DNA of 64,000 bases from Macrostomum hystrix (GCA_950097015.1 CATNEN010000008.1:2046001-2110000), one strand, 5' to 3'. Positions 10,566-23,284 are shown, counted from the stretch's first letter. Translations and numbers: made by a program. Notes: generated by a model from the letters alone, not told the origin.

Positions 10566-12020
10566 TAGGTAACATCCGAGTGTCAGAACCATTGCTTTTT
10601 TATGCTAGTCAGTTTGCGAATATTCTCTACTAAATTGAGAACGTATTATCATGTAGGAATGTTAAAATATTATTTTTTGAGTCATTTCTCGATTTCCGAT
10701 CGTGTGTTTTTAATACTACTTCAATTTAACTTCTGTTTTCTTATTAAAATGTCGTTTTTTTCAAAAGTTTCAAAAATTTTTTTTTCGTAAATTCGCTTCT
10801 CTGATATCTTGGCTTTTTTAAATTGCTTTTTCAAACATTTTTGTCTGCTTTCTTATCGCTTTGGCACGCACCTACAGGTACCTAATAACTGTACTGATAA
10901 CGAACAATGTTCAAATTCGGCAGCATTTTTTGTTATTATCTGCTTGTGCGCTTGCTTGCTTTGTCACTGCTTTAAAATAATTGCCCTGCTATTTGTCTAT
11001 ATTCTTAGCGTACTACTCGCCAGTAGGGTACGTAGCATCGTCTCCACAGCGCACGGGTGCTAATTTACTATTATTATTTAACCTATTTTTACTTACTGTT
11101 TATTACTACTTGAAGTAGTCAAGTTGGCGGTATGTACCTGTATTTTAGCAACTTCCTTATTAACAGCGATACTCTGAGTGATATCGTTGTCAGTTTCTGT
11201 AGCCCTTTGCCCATTGCCACTTTTGACCCTTCCCAGTCATTTTGACCCTTCCCTGCCACTTTTGATTCTTCCCTGCCACTTTTGATTCTTCCCTGCCACT
11301 TTTGACCCTTCCCTGCCACTTTTACCCTTAACTGCCATTTTTGACCCATCCCTTATTTGACTGTTTCTATAATTTTCAAATCTTCTAGTGCCACTTTTTG
11401 TTATAAACAATCAAATCAAATAAACAATCAAAAATATGCTCGCACTTGACTAAGCGAAAATTCATTTAGACTTGTTTAAACTTTTAACAAATCGTTTTTT
11501 TATAAATGCTTCCTAGTGCTATGAAATTTTCTGCTTCAGGAATTCTGCAAGAAATGTTTGTTGCTTTGTTGTTAAAAGTATATTCGCAATGTCTGCTTAT
11601 TCAATCTCATAGCTGTTTTATGACCAAAATGTAGTTTTTGTTGTTCAACTGCGCTACGCATGTCAGTTTTGAGGAAAATTTTCTGTAAATAAATATTTTC
11701 TTCTGTTGCGAAATTTCTATAGGGTCGTCTTCTCACTGTACATGAGATATTCTTACTGTTGTTGCTTCGGCTTTTTTGCTAATAAATTGTGAATAGTTTT
11801 GGCAGCATGTTTGCTTTAGTGTGCGTCAAGCAAAATAGACCATTGATGAGTTCGATTCTCTAAGCTGTACAAACCAGCCTAGCCAATTATACATTAATTT
11901 ATTGCTTACTACTATTATTACTATTACTGTGACACCGAAGTGAGTTTTTATGAATGGTTTGATGACCAGTTTCATAGATAATCTTCTGCATCTCGTATTG
12001 TTCTTCTGATTATTTTTTTC
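10566..12020. other. AT-rich intergenic region with a small 20-bp array
   Basis: No gene recognised. A 20-bp repeat, CTTCCCTGCCACTTTTGATT, runs for about six units at 11215-11350. AATAAA-type signals occur (about 11418 and 11685), but none lies close enough to the ADAM stop to be assigned with confidence. Confidence 0.6.
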
Positions 12021-12025
12021 ACTTG

Positions 12026-12495
12026 TTAGACAGGATGCCTAAGCCTGTTAGACAGGATGCCTAAGCCTGTTAGACAGGATGCCTAAGCCTGTTAGACAGG
12101 ATGCCTAAGCCTGTTAGACAGGATGCCTAAGCCTGTTAGACAGGATGCCTAACCTGTTAGACAGGATGCCTAAGCCTGTTAGACAGGATGCCTAAGCCTG
12201 TTAGACAGGGTGCCTAAGCCTGTTAGACAGGATGCCTAACCTGTTAGACAGGATGCATAACATGTTAGACAGGATGAGTAAACCTGTTAGACAGGATGCC
12301 TAAGCCTGTTAGACAGGATGCCTAAGCCTGTTAGACAGGATGCCTAACCTGTTAGACAGGATGCCTAAGCCTGTTAGACAGGATGCATAACATGTTAGAC
12401 AGGATGAGTAAACCTGTTAGACAGCATGCCTAAACCTGTTAGACAGCATGATTAGACGTAACAGACAGTGGTACAGAGAAGCCTGTTAGACAGGC
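12026..12495. repeat. 22-bp minisatellite, GTTAGACA family
   Basis: About 20 units of CCTGTTAGACAGGATGCCTA plus two bases. It shares the GTTAGACA core with the array at 9225-10565 but has a different period. Confidence 0.95.
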
Positions 12496-12887
12496 CTGAG
12501 TACACTGGTCAGGTTAAAATGCTTAATGAAGGCGCGAGTGGTAATGCCTTTCCTAACTTTCCTGACGCTTCGACTATCTGTTGATATTGGCAACGAGGAG
12601 GGTTAGAGAGTGAAGGCTTTTGAGGCCTGTGCCAAGCCTGTGTACACGCCAGTTCTTTCTATTTAGCACAATGTCCATAGCCTGTCCCTGTCTATATGCC
12701 TCTCTAACCTGCCAAACCATTTTCATAGCTATTTTCCAACTGAATCTCCAATAGAGGAGGGAGAGAAGGAGAGGTGAGTTAAATAGCTTGCCGGGGCGGA
12801 GTCAGCAGGGCAGATTCAGTCCTATTCAAACTGCAATCATAATATTTATAATAGGCTGGCATATTGCTGCATCCAAACTGCTTCATT
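12496..12887 (+). other. Upstream region and presumed 5' UTR of the ROCO gene
   Basis: Unique sequence between the 22-bp array and the chosen ATG at 12888. No clear TATA box was seen. The frame is also open upstream of 12888 for eight codons, but ATG 12888 starts the acidic N-terminus and is preferred. Confidence 0.4.
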
Positions 12888-15800
12888 ATGGAGGAAGGCC
12901 CGATCGATATGGCTACAGACTTGGAGAATGGCAAGGCTGAAGCTGACGAGGATAGGCCCGATGGCGAGGGCGAGACTGATGGCGAAGGCGAGGGCGAGGA
13001 GCCGCTGGACGAGCGCCGCAGACGCCAGTCGGAGTCAAATCCCGATTTGAGAAATCGAGACGAATTGGACTTCTCAAGCCAGGGCCTCACAATGGCTCCA
13101 TCGTCCCTGTTTGCTAGTGAGTCTGAGTTTGAGTCTAGTAGCTCACTAGTTTGAGCTTGGGACTTGTGAAAGAGGGGACCGGGTTCGAATCTCAGGAAGG
13201 GATATAAGAAGTCTAGTGGGATTGGGAGAAATTCTTATTTGATTATCTAACCGAATGGGCGAAATCTGATAGAATTGGGAAAATCGATAGGAATAGAAAT
13301 CTGTCAGAATGGGAGAAATCAGACAGAATGGGAGAAATCTGTCAGAATGGGAGAAATCAGACAGAATGGGAGAAATCTGTCAGAATGGAGAAAATCTGAC
13401 GGAAATAGTAGAAATCTTACAGAATAGGAGAAATCTGACAGAATAGGAGAAATCTGACAGAATAGGAGAAATCTGACAGAATGGGAAAATCTGACAGAAT
13501 AGGAGAAATCTGACAGAATGGGAAAATCTGACAGAAAAGGAGAAATCTGACAGAATAGTATAAATCTGACAGAATAGTATAAATCTGACAGAATGGGGGA
13601 AAATCTGACAGAATAGGAGAAATCTGACAGAATAGGAGAAATCTGACAGAATGGGGGAAAATCTGACAGAATAGGAGAAATCTGACAGAATGGGAGAAAT
13701 CTGACAAAATGGGAGAAATCTGACAGAATGGCAAAATCTGACAGAATGGGAGAAATCTGACAGAATGGGAGAAATCTGTCAGAATGGGAGAAATCTGACA
13801 AAATGGGAGAAATCTGACAAAATGGGAGAAATCTGACAGAATGGCAAAATCTGACAGAATGGCAAAATCTGACAGAATGGGAGAAATCTAATTGGATAAG
13901 GAAAAATCTTGTGGGATTAGAAAATATCTGACGGAATCTGGTAAGATTTGACTGATCCCAGACGCGCCAAATCAATAATGCGCAATCCCAACTTTGGAGA
14001 TCCCGCCTTTAATCCTCGCCACCAGAAACTCACATCACCGTGCTCAACCTGAGCTCAAACAACATCCGCGGCCTACCGCCTGAGATCAGCCAGCTGAGCT
14101 CTCTCCGCCGCCTCGACCTGAGCAGAAACGGCCTCCGCTGTGCCCATCCGCGCGACTACACCAGCCTGCCGAAGGAGATGGAGACGATGACGGAGCTCCG
14201 GGAGCTTCTGCTGTCGGAGTGCAGCCTCATGCACGTGCCGCCGGCCGTCTGGTCCATCGCCAGCCTGGAGAGGCTGGACATCAGCCGGAATAAAGTCGGC
14301 CTCATTCCGTCCGACATCATGAAGCTGGAAAGGCTGATTTATCTGAACGCCACCCAGACTGGGATAAAAACTCTACCTGAGGAAATAGTCTGCTGCGACG
14401 CTCTCGAATGCCTGCTGCTGTTTGGCAATCCAATCGAATCCCTGCCGGACACCCTGCGCGAGCTGACCCGCCTGCACACGCTGCACATCAACTACCGAGT
14501 GTTCGCTGCCGGCGTGGATGCCGAAACTGACGGCATGCTGCAGAGGCAGCAGCTCGCCTCCGAGCACATCCCCTCCGTGGTGTTCCACATTCCAAGACTG
14601 CTGGAGATCGACCTGGAGGACTGCAAGGTCAACTCGCTGCCTAGGACCCTGACAAGGTGAGGCCTGAGGGAATTTTTGAGATCTGAGGGGATTTCCTATA
14701 TCTGAGGGGATTTCCTATATCTGAGGGGATTTCCTATATCTGAGGGGATTTCATAGATATGAGGGGATTTCATAGATCTGAGGGGATTTCCTATATCTGA
14801 GGGGATTTCCTATATCTGAGGGGATTTCATAGATATGAGGGGATTTCATAGATCTGAGGGGATTTCATAGATCTGAGGGAATTTCATAGATCTGAGGGGA
14901 TTTGAAAGATCTGAGGGGATTTCATAGATCTGAGGGAATTTCATAGATCTGAGGGGATTTGAAAGATCTGAGGGGATTTCAGAGATCTGAGGGATTTGAA
15001 AGATCTGAGGGGATTTCAGAGATCTGAGGGGATTTCAGAGATCTGAGGGGATTTCAGAGATCTGAGGGATTTGAAAGATCGGAGGGATTTCATTGATACG
15101 AGGGATTTCAGAGATCTGAGGGGATTTCAGAGATCTGAGGGGATTTCAGAGATCTGAGGGGATTTCAGAGATCTGAGGGATTTGAAAGATCGGAGGGATT
15201 TCATTGATACGAGGGGATTTCAGAGATCTGAGGAGACTTTAGAGATCTGAGGGATTTCAGAGATTGAGGGATTTCAGAGATCTGAGGGTATTTAAGAGAT
15301 CTGAAGAGATTTCGTAGATTTTTGGGATTTTAGAAACCTGAGGGGATGTTCTGTACCTGTTCCGCGCCCGCTCTATTTACCCCTCAATCTAGTGGGATTA
15401 TTTAGGTCTGAGTGGATTGTTCAAGCAGTTTTACTGTTCCACAGGCAATGCTGCTAATCCATTGTCTCTCTTGTTCAGATCCCTGGTCGAGCTGAACATT
15501 GCGTCAAACTACTTCCCGGCCTTCCCTGATGCGGTCTGCTCATTGCGCAACCTGACTGTGCTGGACATCTCGCGCAACGGATTCAAGACCCTGCCGCCGG
15601 CGCTGAAGGATCTCCGCAGCCTGCGGGTCCTCCTGGCTCGCAATAATCAGCTGACGTTTGTTGACTCGGTCGCCGAGCTTTGCGAACTTGAACGGCTGGA
15701 CCTCGGCTACAACTGCATCGTGAAACTGCCAGACAATATTGGCCAGTTGGAGAAGCTTACCGCACTTCTGCTGCCCAACAACCGCTTGGAGACTCTGCCG

Positions 15801-18800
15801 CATTCGCTGTGTGGCCTCGGCAATAGGCTTCGAACTCTCGACCTCACTGGCAATCGGCTGACATCGGTTCCGCCCGAGATGGCCGGCCTTGTAGGCCTGG
15901 ACAATGCGCACCAGTTCAGCGGACTGTTCAAGCGGGGTCTGTGGCTGCACAATAATCCCATCGATAAGCCGCCGCCGAAGGTGTGGAACACTTGGGATCC
16001 GGCTAAGATTTGGGCTTACATGCAGGTGAGGCGTTTGGGTTGATCTACTGCTCTGCCTGAATGTACTCGCTGATCCGATTTTCTTCGCCAGTCTTAGATC
16101 GGATGGAAAGCTAGCCTCCATCTTACTGTCCTCCTTCCCCTTTCCTCTAACAAACCATTTCTACCTCTCGCTCTCGCTCTCCATCTCCATCTCCCTCTCC
16201 CTCTCCCTCTCCTTTTCCCTCTCTCTCCTTTTCCCTCTCCCTCTCCTTTTCCCTCTCCCTCTCCTTTTCCCTCTCTCTCCTTTTCCCTCTCCCTCTCCTT
16301 TTCCCTCTCCCTCTCCCTCTCCTTTTCCCTCTCCCTCTCCTTTTCCCTCTCCCTCTCCTTTTCCCTCTCCCTCTCCTTTTCCCTCTCCCTCTCCTTTTCC
16401 CTCTCCCTCTCCTTTTCCCTCTCCCTCTCCTTTTCCCTCTCCCTCTCCTTTTCCCTCTCTCTCTCTCCCTCTCCCTATCCCTCTCCCTCTCTAACTTCAT
16501 CTCCATCTATATCTTCCTCTCACCCTCCTCTAGGTCCTCTCAATTTGAAGTTAATAGCTCTACTGCAAGTAGTCAGTTGGCAATGGTCTCAACGGTCTCA
16601 AATAGCAGAAATATTTTCAAAAGCTGATAAATCCCGCCATCGAATGGCCTCTCATTTCCTCATTCCCAGCGCATGGAGATTCAGAACGCGCCGAAGCTGC
16701 GGCCTTGCAAGCTGGTCCTTCTTGGCGACCAGTCGTGCGGCAAGACCTCCTTGGGCCGGCTGCTCCGGCTGGGCCGCCCGGCCCCAACCCAACCGGATGG
16801 AACCGGTTTCACGCGCGGCTTCGAGTTCAGCAGCTGGGTCTCGGAGAATCGCTGCCCTTTTGTCCTGCTGGAAGTGGCCGGGCATGAAATCTTTGCTCCG
16901 CTGCTGGCTAAACTCCTGGATCCCAAGGCTTTGCATTGCGTTGTCTTTGACATCGCCGAATATCAGCGAGTCGGCTTCGAGGTCGTCAGCCAGTGGCTCA
17001 GATTATTGGCCGCTCACCTGCCAGGCGCCCGGGTTCAACTGATTGGCGCCAAGCTGGACACCGTTGCCATGGCTACGGAAACAACGGCGGATGATTCGCA
17101 AATCGAATTGTCGGAAGTTGAAGCGGCCGCCGCAGAGACGGAGGCCGCGGCGGAGGGCCTGGAACGCCTTCGAGACAGCCTGGAGGAGGACCTAAACCGC
17201 TGCTTGGCTCAGCTGGCTTCGGAAGGCTCCGCAGTCGGGGATTCGACTCTGCGGCTCCAGCCGCGGATTCACCTGCTGTCCTCGGTTGGCTCGCCAGCTC
17301 AGCCCGACCTCCTGGCTCTGCGCGAAGATCTTGAAAGGTTGAGCGCTAGCAAGGAGCTGATGCCGCACCTGCAGAAGTATGTGCCAACCAACTGGAAGCC
17401 ATTCATGGAGCAGGTCAAGCAGCAGCCGGGACTCTACCTGGAGTGGGACTGGCTGGTTGAATTCGCCGACGAGCGCAACATCCGGGACGCTCAACTGACC
17501 GACTGTCTGGAATTCTACCACGAGAGCGGCCAGCTGTTGTGGCTCCGTCGGCATCAGCGACTTCGCGGCTTCGTGTTTCACCGGTTGGAACGCCTGGCCG
17601 ACTACCTCGGCCGCCTGCTGCCCGTCAGCTTGGCCGAATTTCTCGCCGACTACGAGACCAGCGCGCTGTTCAGGGCCTGCGGCAGACTGTCGGCAGCGGA
17701 GTTCGCCGAGGCGCGCGAGGCCGCCTTAGGGCGCGGCCAGATCTCCTGGCCGTTGGTTCGATGCCTGGCCTTCGGTCGGGGCGGCGATCGGCAGGCCCTG
17801 GTGGAGGCGCTGCACTGCCTCGAGCTGCTGGAGCTGGCCTGCTGCACCATGCCGCCACAGGTAATTCAGATTTTTTTCCTCTTTTAAAGCTTTCGGTTTT
17901 GGAGTAATTTCGGTTCCCAAATATTTCCAGTTTCAGAGTATTTTCGGATTCGGAGTATTTTCGGATTCGGAGTATTTTCGGTTTCCCGAGTATTTTCGGT
18001 TTCCGAGTATTTTCGGATTCGGAGTATTTTCGGTTTCGGAGTATCTTCGGATTCAGAGTATTTTCGGTTTCGGAGTATTTTCGGATTCGGAGTATTTCTA
18101 GTTTCGGAAAATTTTCAGTTTCGGAGTATTTTCGGATTTGGAGTATCTTAAGGTTTCGGAGAATTTCCGAATTCGGACAATCATCAATTTCAAATCTTTT
18201 TTTTTAGTTTCAAAGTGGAGAATTTTCGGTTTCAATCTACCCTCGTACATTTCATATTGGAGGGGAAATTTTATGAATTTATTTTCTCTAATATTCGAAT
18301 ATTTACATTTTTTAGTCTCTTTTTTACAATAAAATTGTTCAAGCCGTAAAATATTTATTCACAACTGTCGGATACTGTTGTCAGGGACTCAGGACTCAGC
18401 GGATGAAATGCGGGCCATGCGATTGCATGCGGGCTTCAGGGCGAGACCGGTTGGGTGTATATCCCGTAATCTGCCTGAGTCTAGGCAGTTTGCTTGTACA
18501 TTAATCAAGTAAATATGCTGGCGATGATGGCTTTAGAAAAATTTCCTATCTCTTTTTCTTGAAAACTGATAGGTTAATTGCCTAGAGGATAAAGAAATTC
18601 TGATTGTAGACAATTATTCTCGTGCCTCAGGTGTGCATATAAGCATATGCATACTAATAATCATACACTTCAGTGACTGTTCTGAGACTTCAGGGACCCG
18701 AAACCCACAGACTTCAGTGACTGTCCTGAGACTTCAGGGACCCAAAACCCACAGACTTCAGTGACTGTCCTGAGACTTCAGGGACCCGAAACCCACAGAC

Positions 18801-19736
18801 TTCAGTGACTGTCCTGAGACTTCAGGGACCCGAAACCCACAGACTTCAGTGACTGTCCTGAGACTTCAGGGACCCGAAACCCACAGACTTCAGTGACTGT
18901 CCTGAGACTTCAGGGACCCGAAACCCACAGACGTCAGTGACTGTCCTGAGACTTCAGGGACCCGAAACCCACAAACTTCAGTGACTGTCCTGAGACTTCA
19001 GGGACCCGAAACCCACAGACGTCAGTGACTGTCCTGAGACTTCAGGGACCCAAAACCCACAGACGTCAGTGACTGTCCTGAGACTTCAGGGACCCGAAAC
19101 CCACAGACGTCAGTGACTGTCCTGAGACTTCAGGACCCGAAACCCACAGACTTCAGGGACTGAAATACATGGAAACCCTGATACTAAGAAACAAATTATT
19201 TTTTCTTGAAAAAGCTCTCCATAGAAGAAAGTAAGAAGTGCAAACAACCATTCAACCAGATTCCGCAGCCGGGTTTGCACATCCGTCCAGTGCTGACCGT
19301 GCCGCGTCTAATCGATCCGCGATTCGCCAGCAACCAATCAGGAGGCGAGGAGCGGGAGGATTTCGTTGACACCTGGCGGTCTGTCTCAGCCGGCTGCCCG
19401 CACGCCGGCCGTGCTCGCCTGAGGGTTCAGCCACCGGGTGCGCCAGCGCCTCCCGCTTTGTTCGCCTGCCTGTCAGCGGCCCTGCATTCGGCCATCAGCT
19501 GGCGAATCGATTGGCGAGTTGGTCGACTCATCGGCGAGCTAGATCACTGCCTGCTGGCTGTCACGGAGGTAGACGCCGACGAGGCAGATTTGAGCAGCGG
19601 AATCGACTTTGAGCTGGCCTCCCAGAGTGCCGTGAAGCTGCAGTCAGTGGCCGACTGGCTGGCCAAATATGCAGAAGAGTTAAGAGACTTTGCACCGGGA
19701 GTTCAATGGCGATTTGAGGTTGACTTGGCCGCCTGA
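12888..19736 (+). CDS. LRR-ROC-COR (ROCO) protein without a kinase, MFHAS1-like
   Basis: Five exons join in phase: 12888-13116, 14026-14656, 15479-16025, 16670-17860 and 19260-19736, giving 1024 residues plus stop. After an acidic, low-complexity N-terminus (1-60) come about twelve leucine-rich repeats (about 62-455). Exon 4 then opens a ROC GTPase-like domain with P-loop GDQSCGKTS (488-496), a G3-like EVAGHE (537-542) and a G4-like GAKLD (595-599). A COR domain follows from VPTNW (707-711) to the end. No kinase or WD40 domain follows, and the length is close to that of vertebrate MFHAS1. ROCO proteins bind guanine nucleotides and use COR for dimerisation; the family role as an intracellular signalling scaffold is known, the specific role here is not. 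An Ala/Glu-rich insertion lies at about 605-645. The splice joint [15 protein letters not shown] restores a perfect LRR, supporting the exon 1-2 join. The start codon is the least certain point. Confidence 0.88.
13290..13895. repeat. 19-bp minisatellite in ROCO intron 1
   Basis: AATGGGAGAAATCTGACAG units and variants fill most of intron 1 (13117-14025). The long minus-strand open frames are artefacts of the periodicity. Confidence 0.95.
14665..15335. repeat. 19-bp minisatellite in ROCO intron 2
   Basis: CTGAGGGGATTTCATAGAT units, starting within 10 bp of the donor at 14657. The sequence is unrelated to the 19-bp unit of intron 1 although the period is the same. A longer block (about 130 bp) ending in GATACGAGGGATTTCAGAGA is repeated. 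Confidence 0.95.
16160..16510. repeat. CT-rich 18-bp array in ROCO intron 3
   Basis: CTCCCTCTCCTTTTCCCT units form an almost pure pyrimidine tract on the sense strand, 160 bp upstream of the exon 4 acceptor (16669). Confidence 0.95.
17920..18175. repeat. About 17-bp array at the 5' side of ROCO intron 4
   Basis: TTCGGAGTATTTTCGGATT-type units recur with moderate divergence, starting 60 bp after the donor at 17861. Confidence 0.9.
18176..18660. other. Unique part of ROCO intron 4
   Basis: AT-rich intronic spacer between two arrays. No exon recognised. Confidence 0.5.
18661..19165. repeat. 44-bp minisatellite at the 3' side of ROCO intron 4
   Basis: About 11 units with the core GACTGTCCTGAGACTTCAGG, nearly identical to each other. 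It ends about 95 bp before the exon 5 acceptor (19259). Confidence 0.95.
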
Positions 19737-19774
19737 GTCACTGCTATTGTTGCTGTTGGGTCCTTTTCACGATT

Positions 19775-20570
19775 TTCCCAATCTGGAATCTTCCCAATCT
19801 GGAATCTTCCCAATATGGAATCTTCCCAATCTGGAATCTTCCCATCTAGAATCTTCCCAATCTGAAAGCTTCCCAATCTGGAATCTACCCAATCTGGAAT
19901 CTTCCCAAGCTGGAATCTTCCCCAATCTGGAATCTTCCCAATATGGAATCTTCCCAATCTGGAATCTTCCCATCTAGAATCTTCCCAATCTGAAAGCTTC
20001 CCAATCTGGAATCTACCCAATCTGGAATCTTCCCAAGCTGGAATCTTCCCCAATCTGAAAGCTTCCCAATCTGGAATCTACCCAATCTGGAATCTTCCCA
20101 GTCTGGAATCTACCCAATCTGAAAGCTTCCCAATCTGGAATCTACCCAATCTGGAATCTTCCCAAGCTGGAATCTTCCCAATCTGGAATCTTCCTATCTG
20201 GAATCTTCCCTAATCTGGAATCTTCCCCAATCTGGAATCTTCCCAATCTGAAAGCTTCCCAATCTGGAATTTACCCAATCTGGAATCTTCCCAAGCTGGA
20301 ATCTTCCCAATCTGGAATCTTCCTATCTGGAATCTTCCCCAATCTGGAATCTTCCCCAATCTGGAATCTTCCCAATCTGAAAGCTTCCCAATCTGGAATC
20401 TACCCAATCTGAAAGCTTCCCAATCTGGAATCTTCCCAATCTGAAAGCTTCCCAATCTGGAATCTTCCCAATCTGAAAGCTTCCCAATCTGGAATCTACC
20501 CAATCTGGAATCTTCCCAATCTGAAAGCTTCTCACGCTAGAATCTTCCCAATATTGAATCTTCCCAATTG
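19775..20570. repeat. 16-bp minisatellite in the ROCO 3' UTR
   Basis: CCCAATCTGGAATCTT units with an alternate CCCAATCTGAAAGCTT form. The array lies between the stop codon (19736) and a likely polyadenylation signal at 20719, so it is probably transcribed into the mature 3' UTR. Confidence 0.9.
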
Positions 20571-20718
20571 AAAATTATCTGTTGTGTTATGAAGGTCGTG
20601 CAACGGTCCTATTTTTGTAGCTGATGTACTTTAGCCGTGTACTATTACTGTTTTTTAAGGTTTTTATGTCTGCAGACTAGCAAGGATTTGTTTATAACTT
20701 TTTGCTGTTTTCAAACCA

Positions 20719-20724
20719 AATAAA
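20719..20724 (+). terminator. Polyadenylation signal, probably of the ROCO gene
   Basis: AATAAA in unique sequence about 980 bases after the ROCO stop codon, the first well-placed signal past the 3' UTR array. Assignment is by position only. Confidence 0.45.
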
Positions 20725-21029
20725 GATAGCTCACGTTGGTCGCTAGTTCGTTTCTAGAACTGTTCTAACACAAAAAGCTCAGATCCTATCAACTACTCAA
20801 CATTGTTTAATTTGGGAATTCAAAACCAAGCCGCTATTTCCCTAGCGGGCAGATCGAAATACTGAGTTTACAAACAACAGATTTTAGGCTAAGATCAGAT
20901 TTTTTGTAGAGATAAAGCCAAGTTCGCAGTAGATTTGCTTGTGGCTCAACTTTCGCCGAGAGAAAAAGTTAGTAAATACTGAACAGGTGTTGTCGATTCC
21001 GCAAATCTGCGAATTTTGACATGGATCTG
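20725..21029. other. Unannotated intergenic spacer
   Basis: AT-rich unique sequence with no recognised gene. Confidence 0.5.
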
Positions 21030-21800
21030 CTCCGAAGGAGTGACAGAAAGTGAGAGAGCGAATAGAGTGACGGAGGGGTAGAACGAGTGAGGTAGTGAGG
21101 GAGAGAGTAAGAGACAGAGGAGGGTAGAACGAGTGAGGTAGTGAGGGAGAGAGTAAGAGACAGAGGAGGGTAGAACGAGGGAGGTAGTGAGGGAGACAGA
21201 AAGAGACAGAGGAGGGTAGAACGAGTGAGGTAGTGAGGGAGACAGAAAGAGACAGAGGAGGGTAGAACGAGTGAGGTAGTGAGGGAGAGAGTAAGAGACA
21301 GAGGAGGGTAGAACGAGTGAGGTAGTGAGGGAGACAGAAAGAGACAGAGGAGGGTAGAACGAGTGAGGTAGTGAGGGAGAGAGTAAGAGACAGAGGAGGG
21401 TAGAACGAGTGAGGTAGTGAGGGAGGGAGTAAGAGACAGAGGAGGGTAGAACGAGTGAGGTAGTGAGGGAGAGAGTAAGAGACAGAGGAGGGTAGAACGA
21501 GTGAGGTAGTGAGGGAGGGAGTAAGAGACAGAGGAGGGTAGAACGAGTGAGGTAGTGAGGGAGAGAGTAAGAGACAGAGGAGGGTAGAACGAGTGAGGTA
21601 GTGAGGGAGAGAGTAAGAGACAGAGGAGGGTAGAACGAGTGAGGTAGTGAGGGAGAGAGTAAGAGACAGAGGAGGGTAGAACGAGTGAGGTAGTGAGGGA
21701 GGGAGTAAGAGACAGAGGAGGGTAGAACGAGTGAGGTAGTGAGGGAGGGAGTAAGAGACAGAGGAGGGTAGAACGAGGGAGGTAGTGAGGGAGGGAGAAG
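21030..21800. repeat. 46-bp purine-rich minisatellite
   Basis: About 16 units with the core GACAGAGGAGGGTAGAACGA, purine-rich on the plus strand. The open frames of over 300 codons on the minus strand cycle through three frames of the same unit and carry no family signature. Confidence 0.95.
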
Positions 21801-22164
21801 AGAGGAGTGAAAGAGAAAAGTTAATGCAAAGGAATGCCGCACTGCAAAACCAACTTTCAGCGCCACTCCATGGAAACGAAAAAAATAGGGAGATCATAGT
21901 TAAAATCGGTGAATTGAGTATTGACTTATCGTATTTTACTGTACATTAAATTTTTTCAACTAACCTTGTATCAACCATGTGTGCCTAAAATTGTCAATAA
22001 GTTATGTTTGATTAGCCATAACATTACCTGAACTGAACACAGTTGGCCTGAGGTCACCATGCTGAAATGTTTACTTATCCCTTGTAGCTAGTTGTGGGAT
22101 TTCCAAGAGATTTTTTAGGAGTTCCAAAACTTAAAAAATGTTTTTTTTGTTGTCTGCAAGCTAC
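21801..22164. other. Unannotated intergenic spacer
   Basis: Unique AT-rich sequence between two arrays. Nothing recognised. Confidence 0.5.
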
Positions 22165-22750
22165 AGGTCAGCATTAACTCAGGACCCTCAGGGACTGCAG
22201 TAGAATCCCTTCAGGACCCTCAGGGACTGCAGTAGAATCCCTTCAGGACCCTCAGGGACTGAAGTAGAATCACTTCAGGACCCTCAGAGACTGCAATAGA
22301 ACCACTTCAGGACCCTCAGAGACTGCAGTAGAATCACTTCAGGACCCTCAGAGACTGCAGTAGAATCACTTCAGGACCCTCAGAGACTGCAGTAGAATCA
22401 CTTCAGGACCCTCAGAGACTGCAGTAGAATCACTTCAGGACCCTCAGAGACTGCAATAGAACCACTTCAGGACCCTCAGGGACTGCAGTAGAATCACTTC
22501 AGGACCCTTAGAGACTGCAGTAGAATCACTTCAGGACCCTCAGAGACTGCAATTGAACCACTTCAGGACCCTCAGAGACTGCAGTAGCATCACTTCAGAC
22601 TTCAGGACCTTTAGAGACTGCAGTAGAATCACCTCAGGACCCTCAGGGACTGCAGTTGCATCACTTCAGGGCCCTCAGGGACTGCAGTTGCATCACTTCA
22701 GGGCCCTCAGGGACTGCAGTTGCATCACTTCAGGACCCTCAGGGACTGAG
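22165..22750. repeat. 32-bp minisatellite
   Basis: About 18 units with the core CTTCAGGACCCTCAGAGACT. The CTTCAGG word also occurs in the 44-bp array at 18661-19165, but the units otherwise differ. Confidence 0.95.
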
Positions 22751-23204
22751 GTCGAATCAGATTGTCATATATTTTTTATAGAATTAATTGCATTAATCGC
22801 AAAGCCTCAATATTGTAGTCTTTATTGTAGCCAGAAAAACTTTAACTTCAAAGGAAAGCCAATGAACTAGTTGGCAGACTAAGTTAGCTAGTCACACTTT
22901 TTGGTTATCCGTTCTGTCTTGAAATTCTATGAAAACTTCTTTTTAAAAAATAGAGAAAAAAGACTAGCAGAATTTTGGAATTGATTAGTCTGACCTAGAA
23001 CAGGTGCAACTTTGCCACCCGCCTTTGAAAATTTTATTTTTGAAAGCATCTGCGGATCAGATACCCCATTCCAGTCACACAAAACTGCCTTTAATTCAAT
23101 TAATTAGCGAAGCAATTCTGGGTAAAGATATTTTTTAAATCTTGTTCTACCTTTGATAGGAAAACTTGCACGACTATCATTGACTTTGTCCTTTTCGAGT
23201 TATT
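22751..23204. other. Unannotated intergenic spacer
   Basis: Unique AT-rich sequence. Nothing recognised. Confidence 0.5.
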
Positions 23205-23233
23205 CATTGACTGATTGATTGATTGATTAATTA

Positions 23234-23284
<51 letters not shown>

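Noticed and set aside
13170..13200. B-box-like GGTTCGAATCTC in ROCO intron 1, possible tRNA or SINE remnant
   Set aside because: No convincing A box at the right distance, imperfect T-stem pairing, no tail and no target-site duplication.
20884..21897. Open frames of over 300 codons, rich in Ser, Leu and Pro
   Set aside because: A product of the 46-bp array. Three overlapping frames give the same cyclic peptide and there is no family signature.
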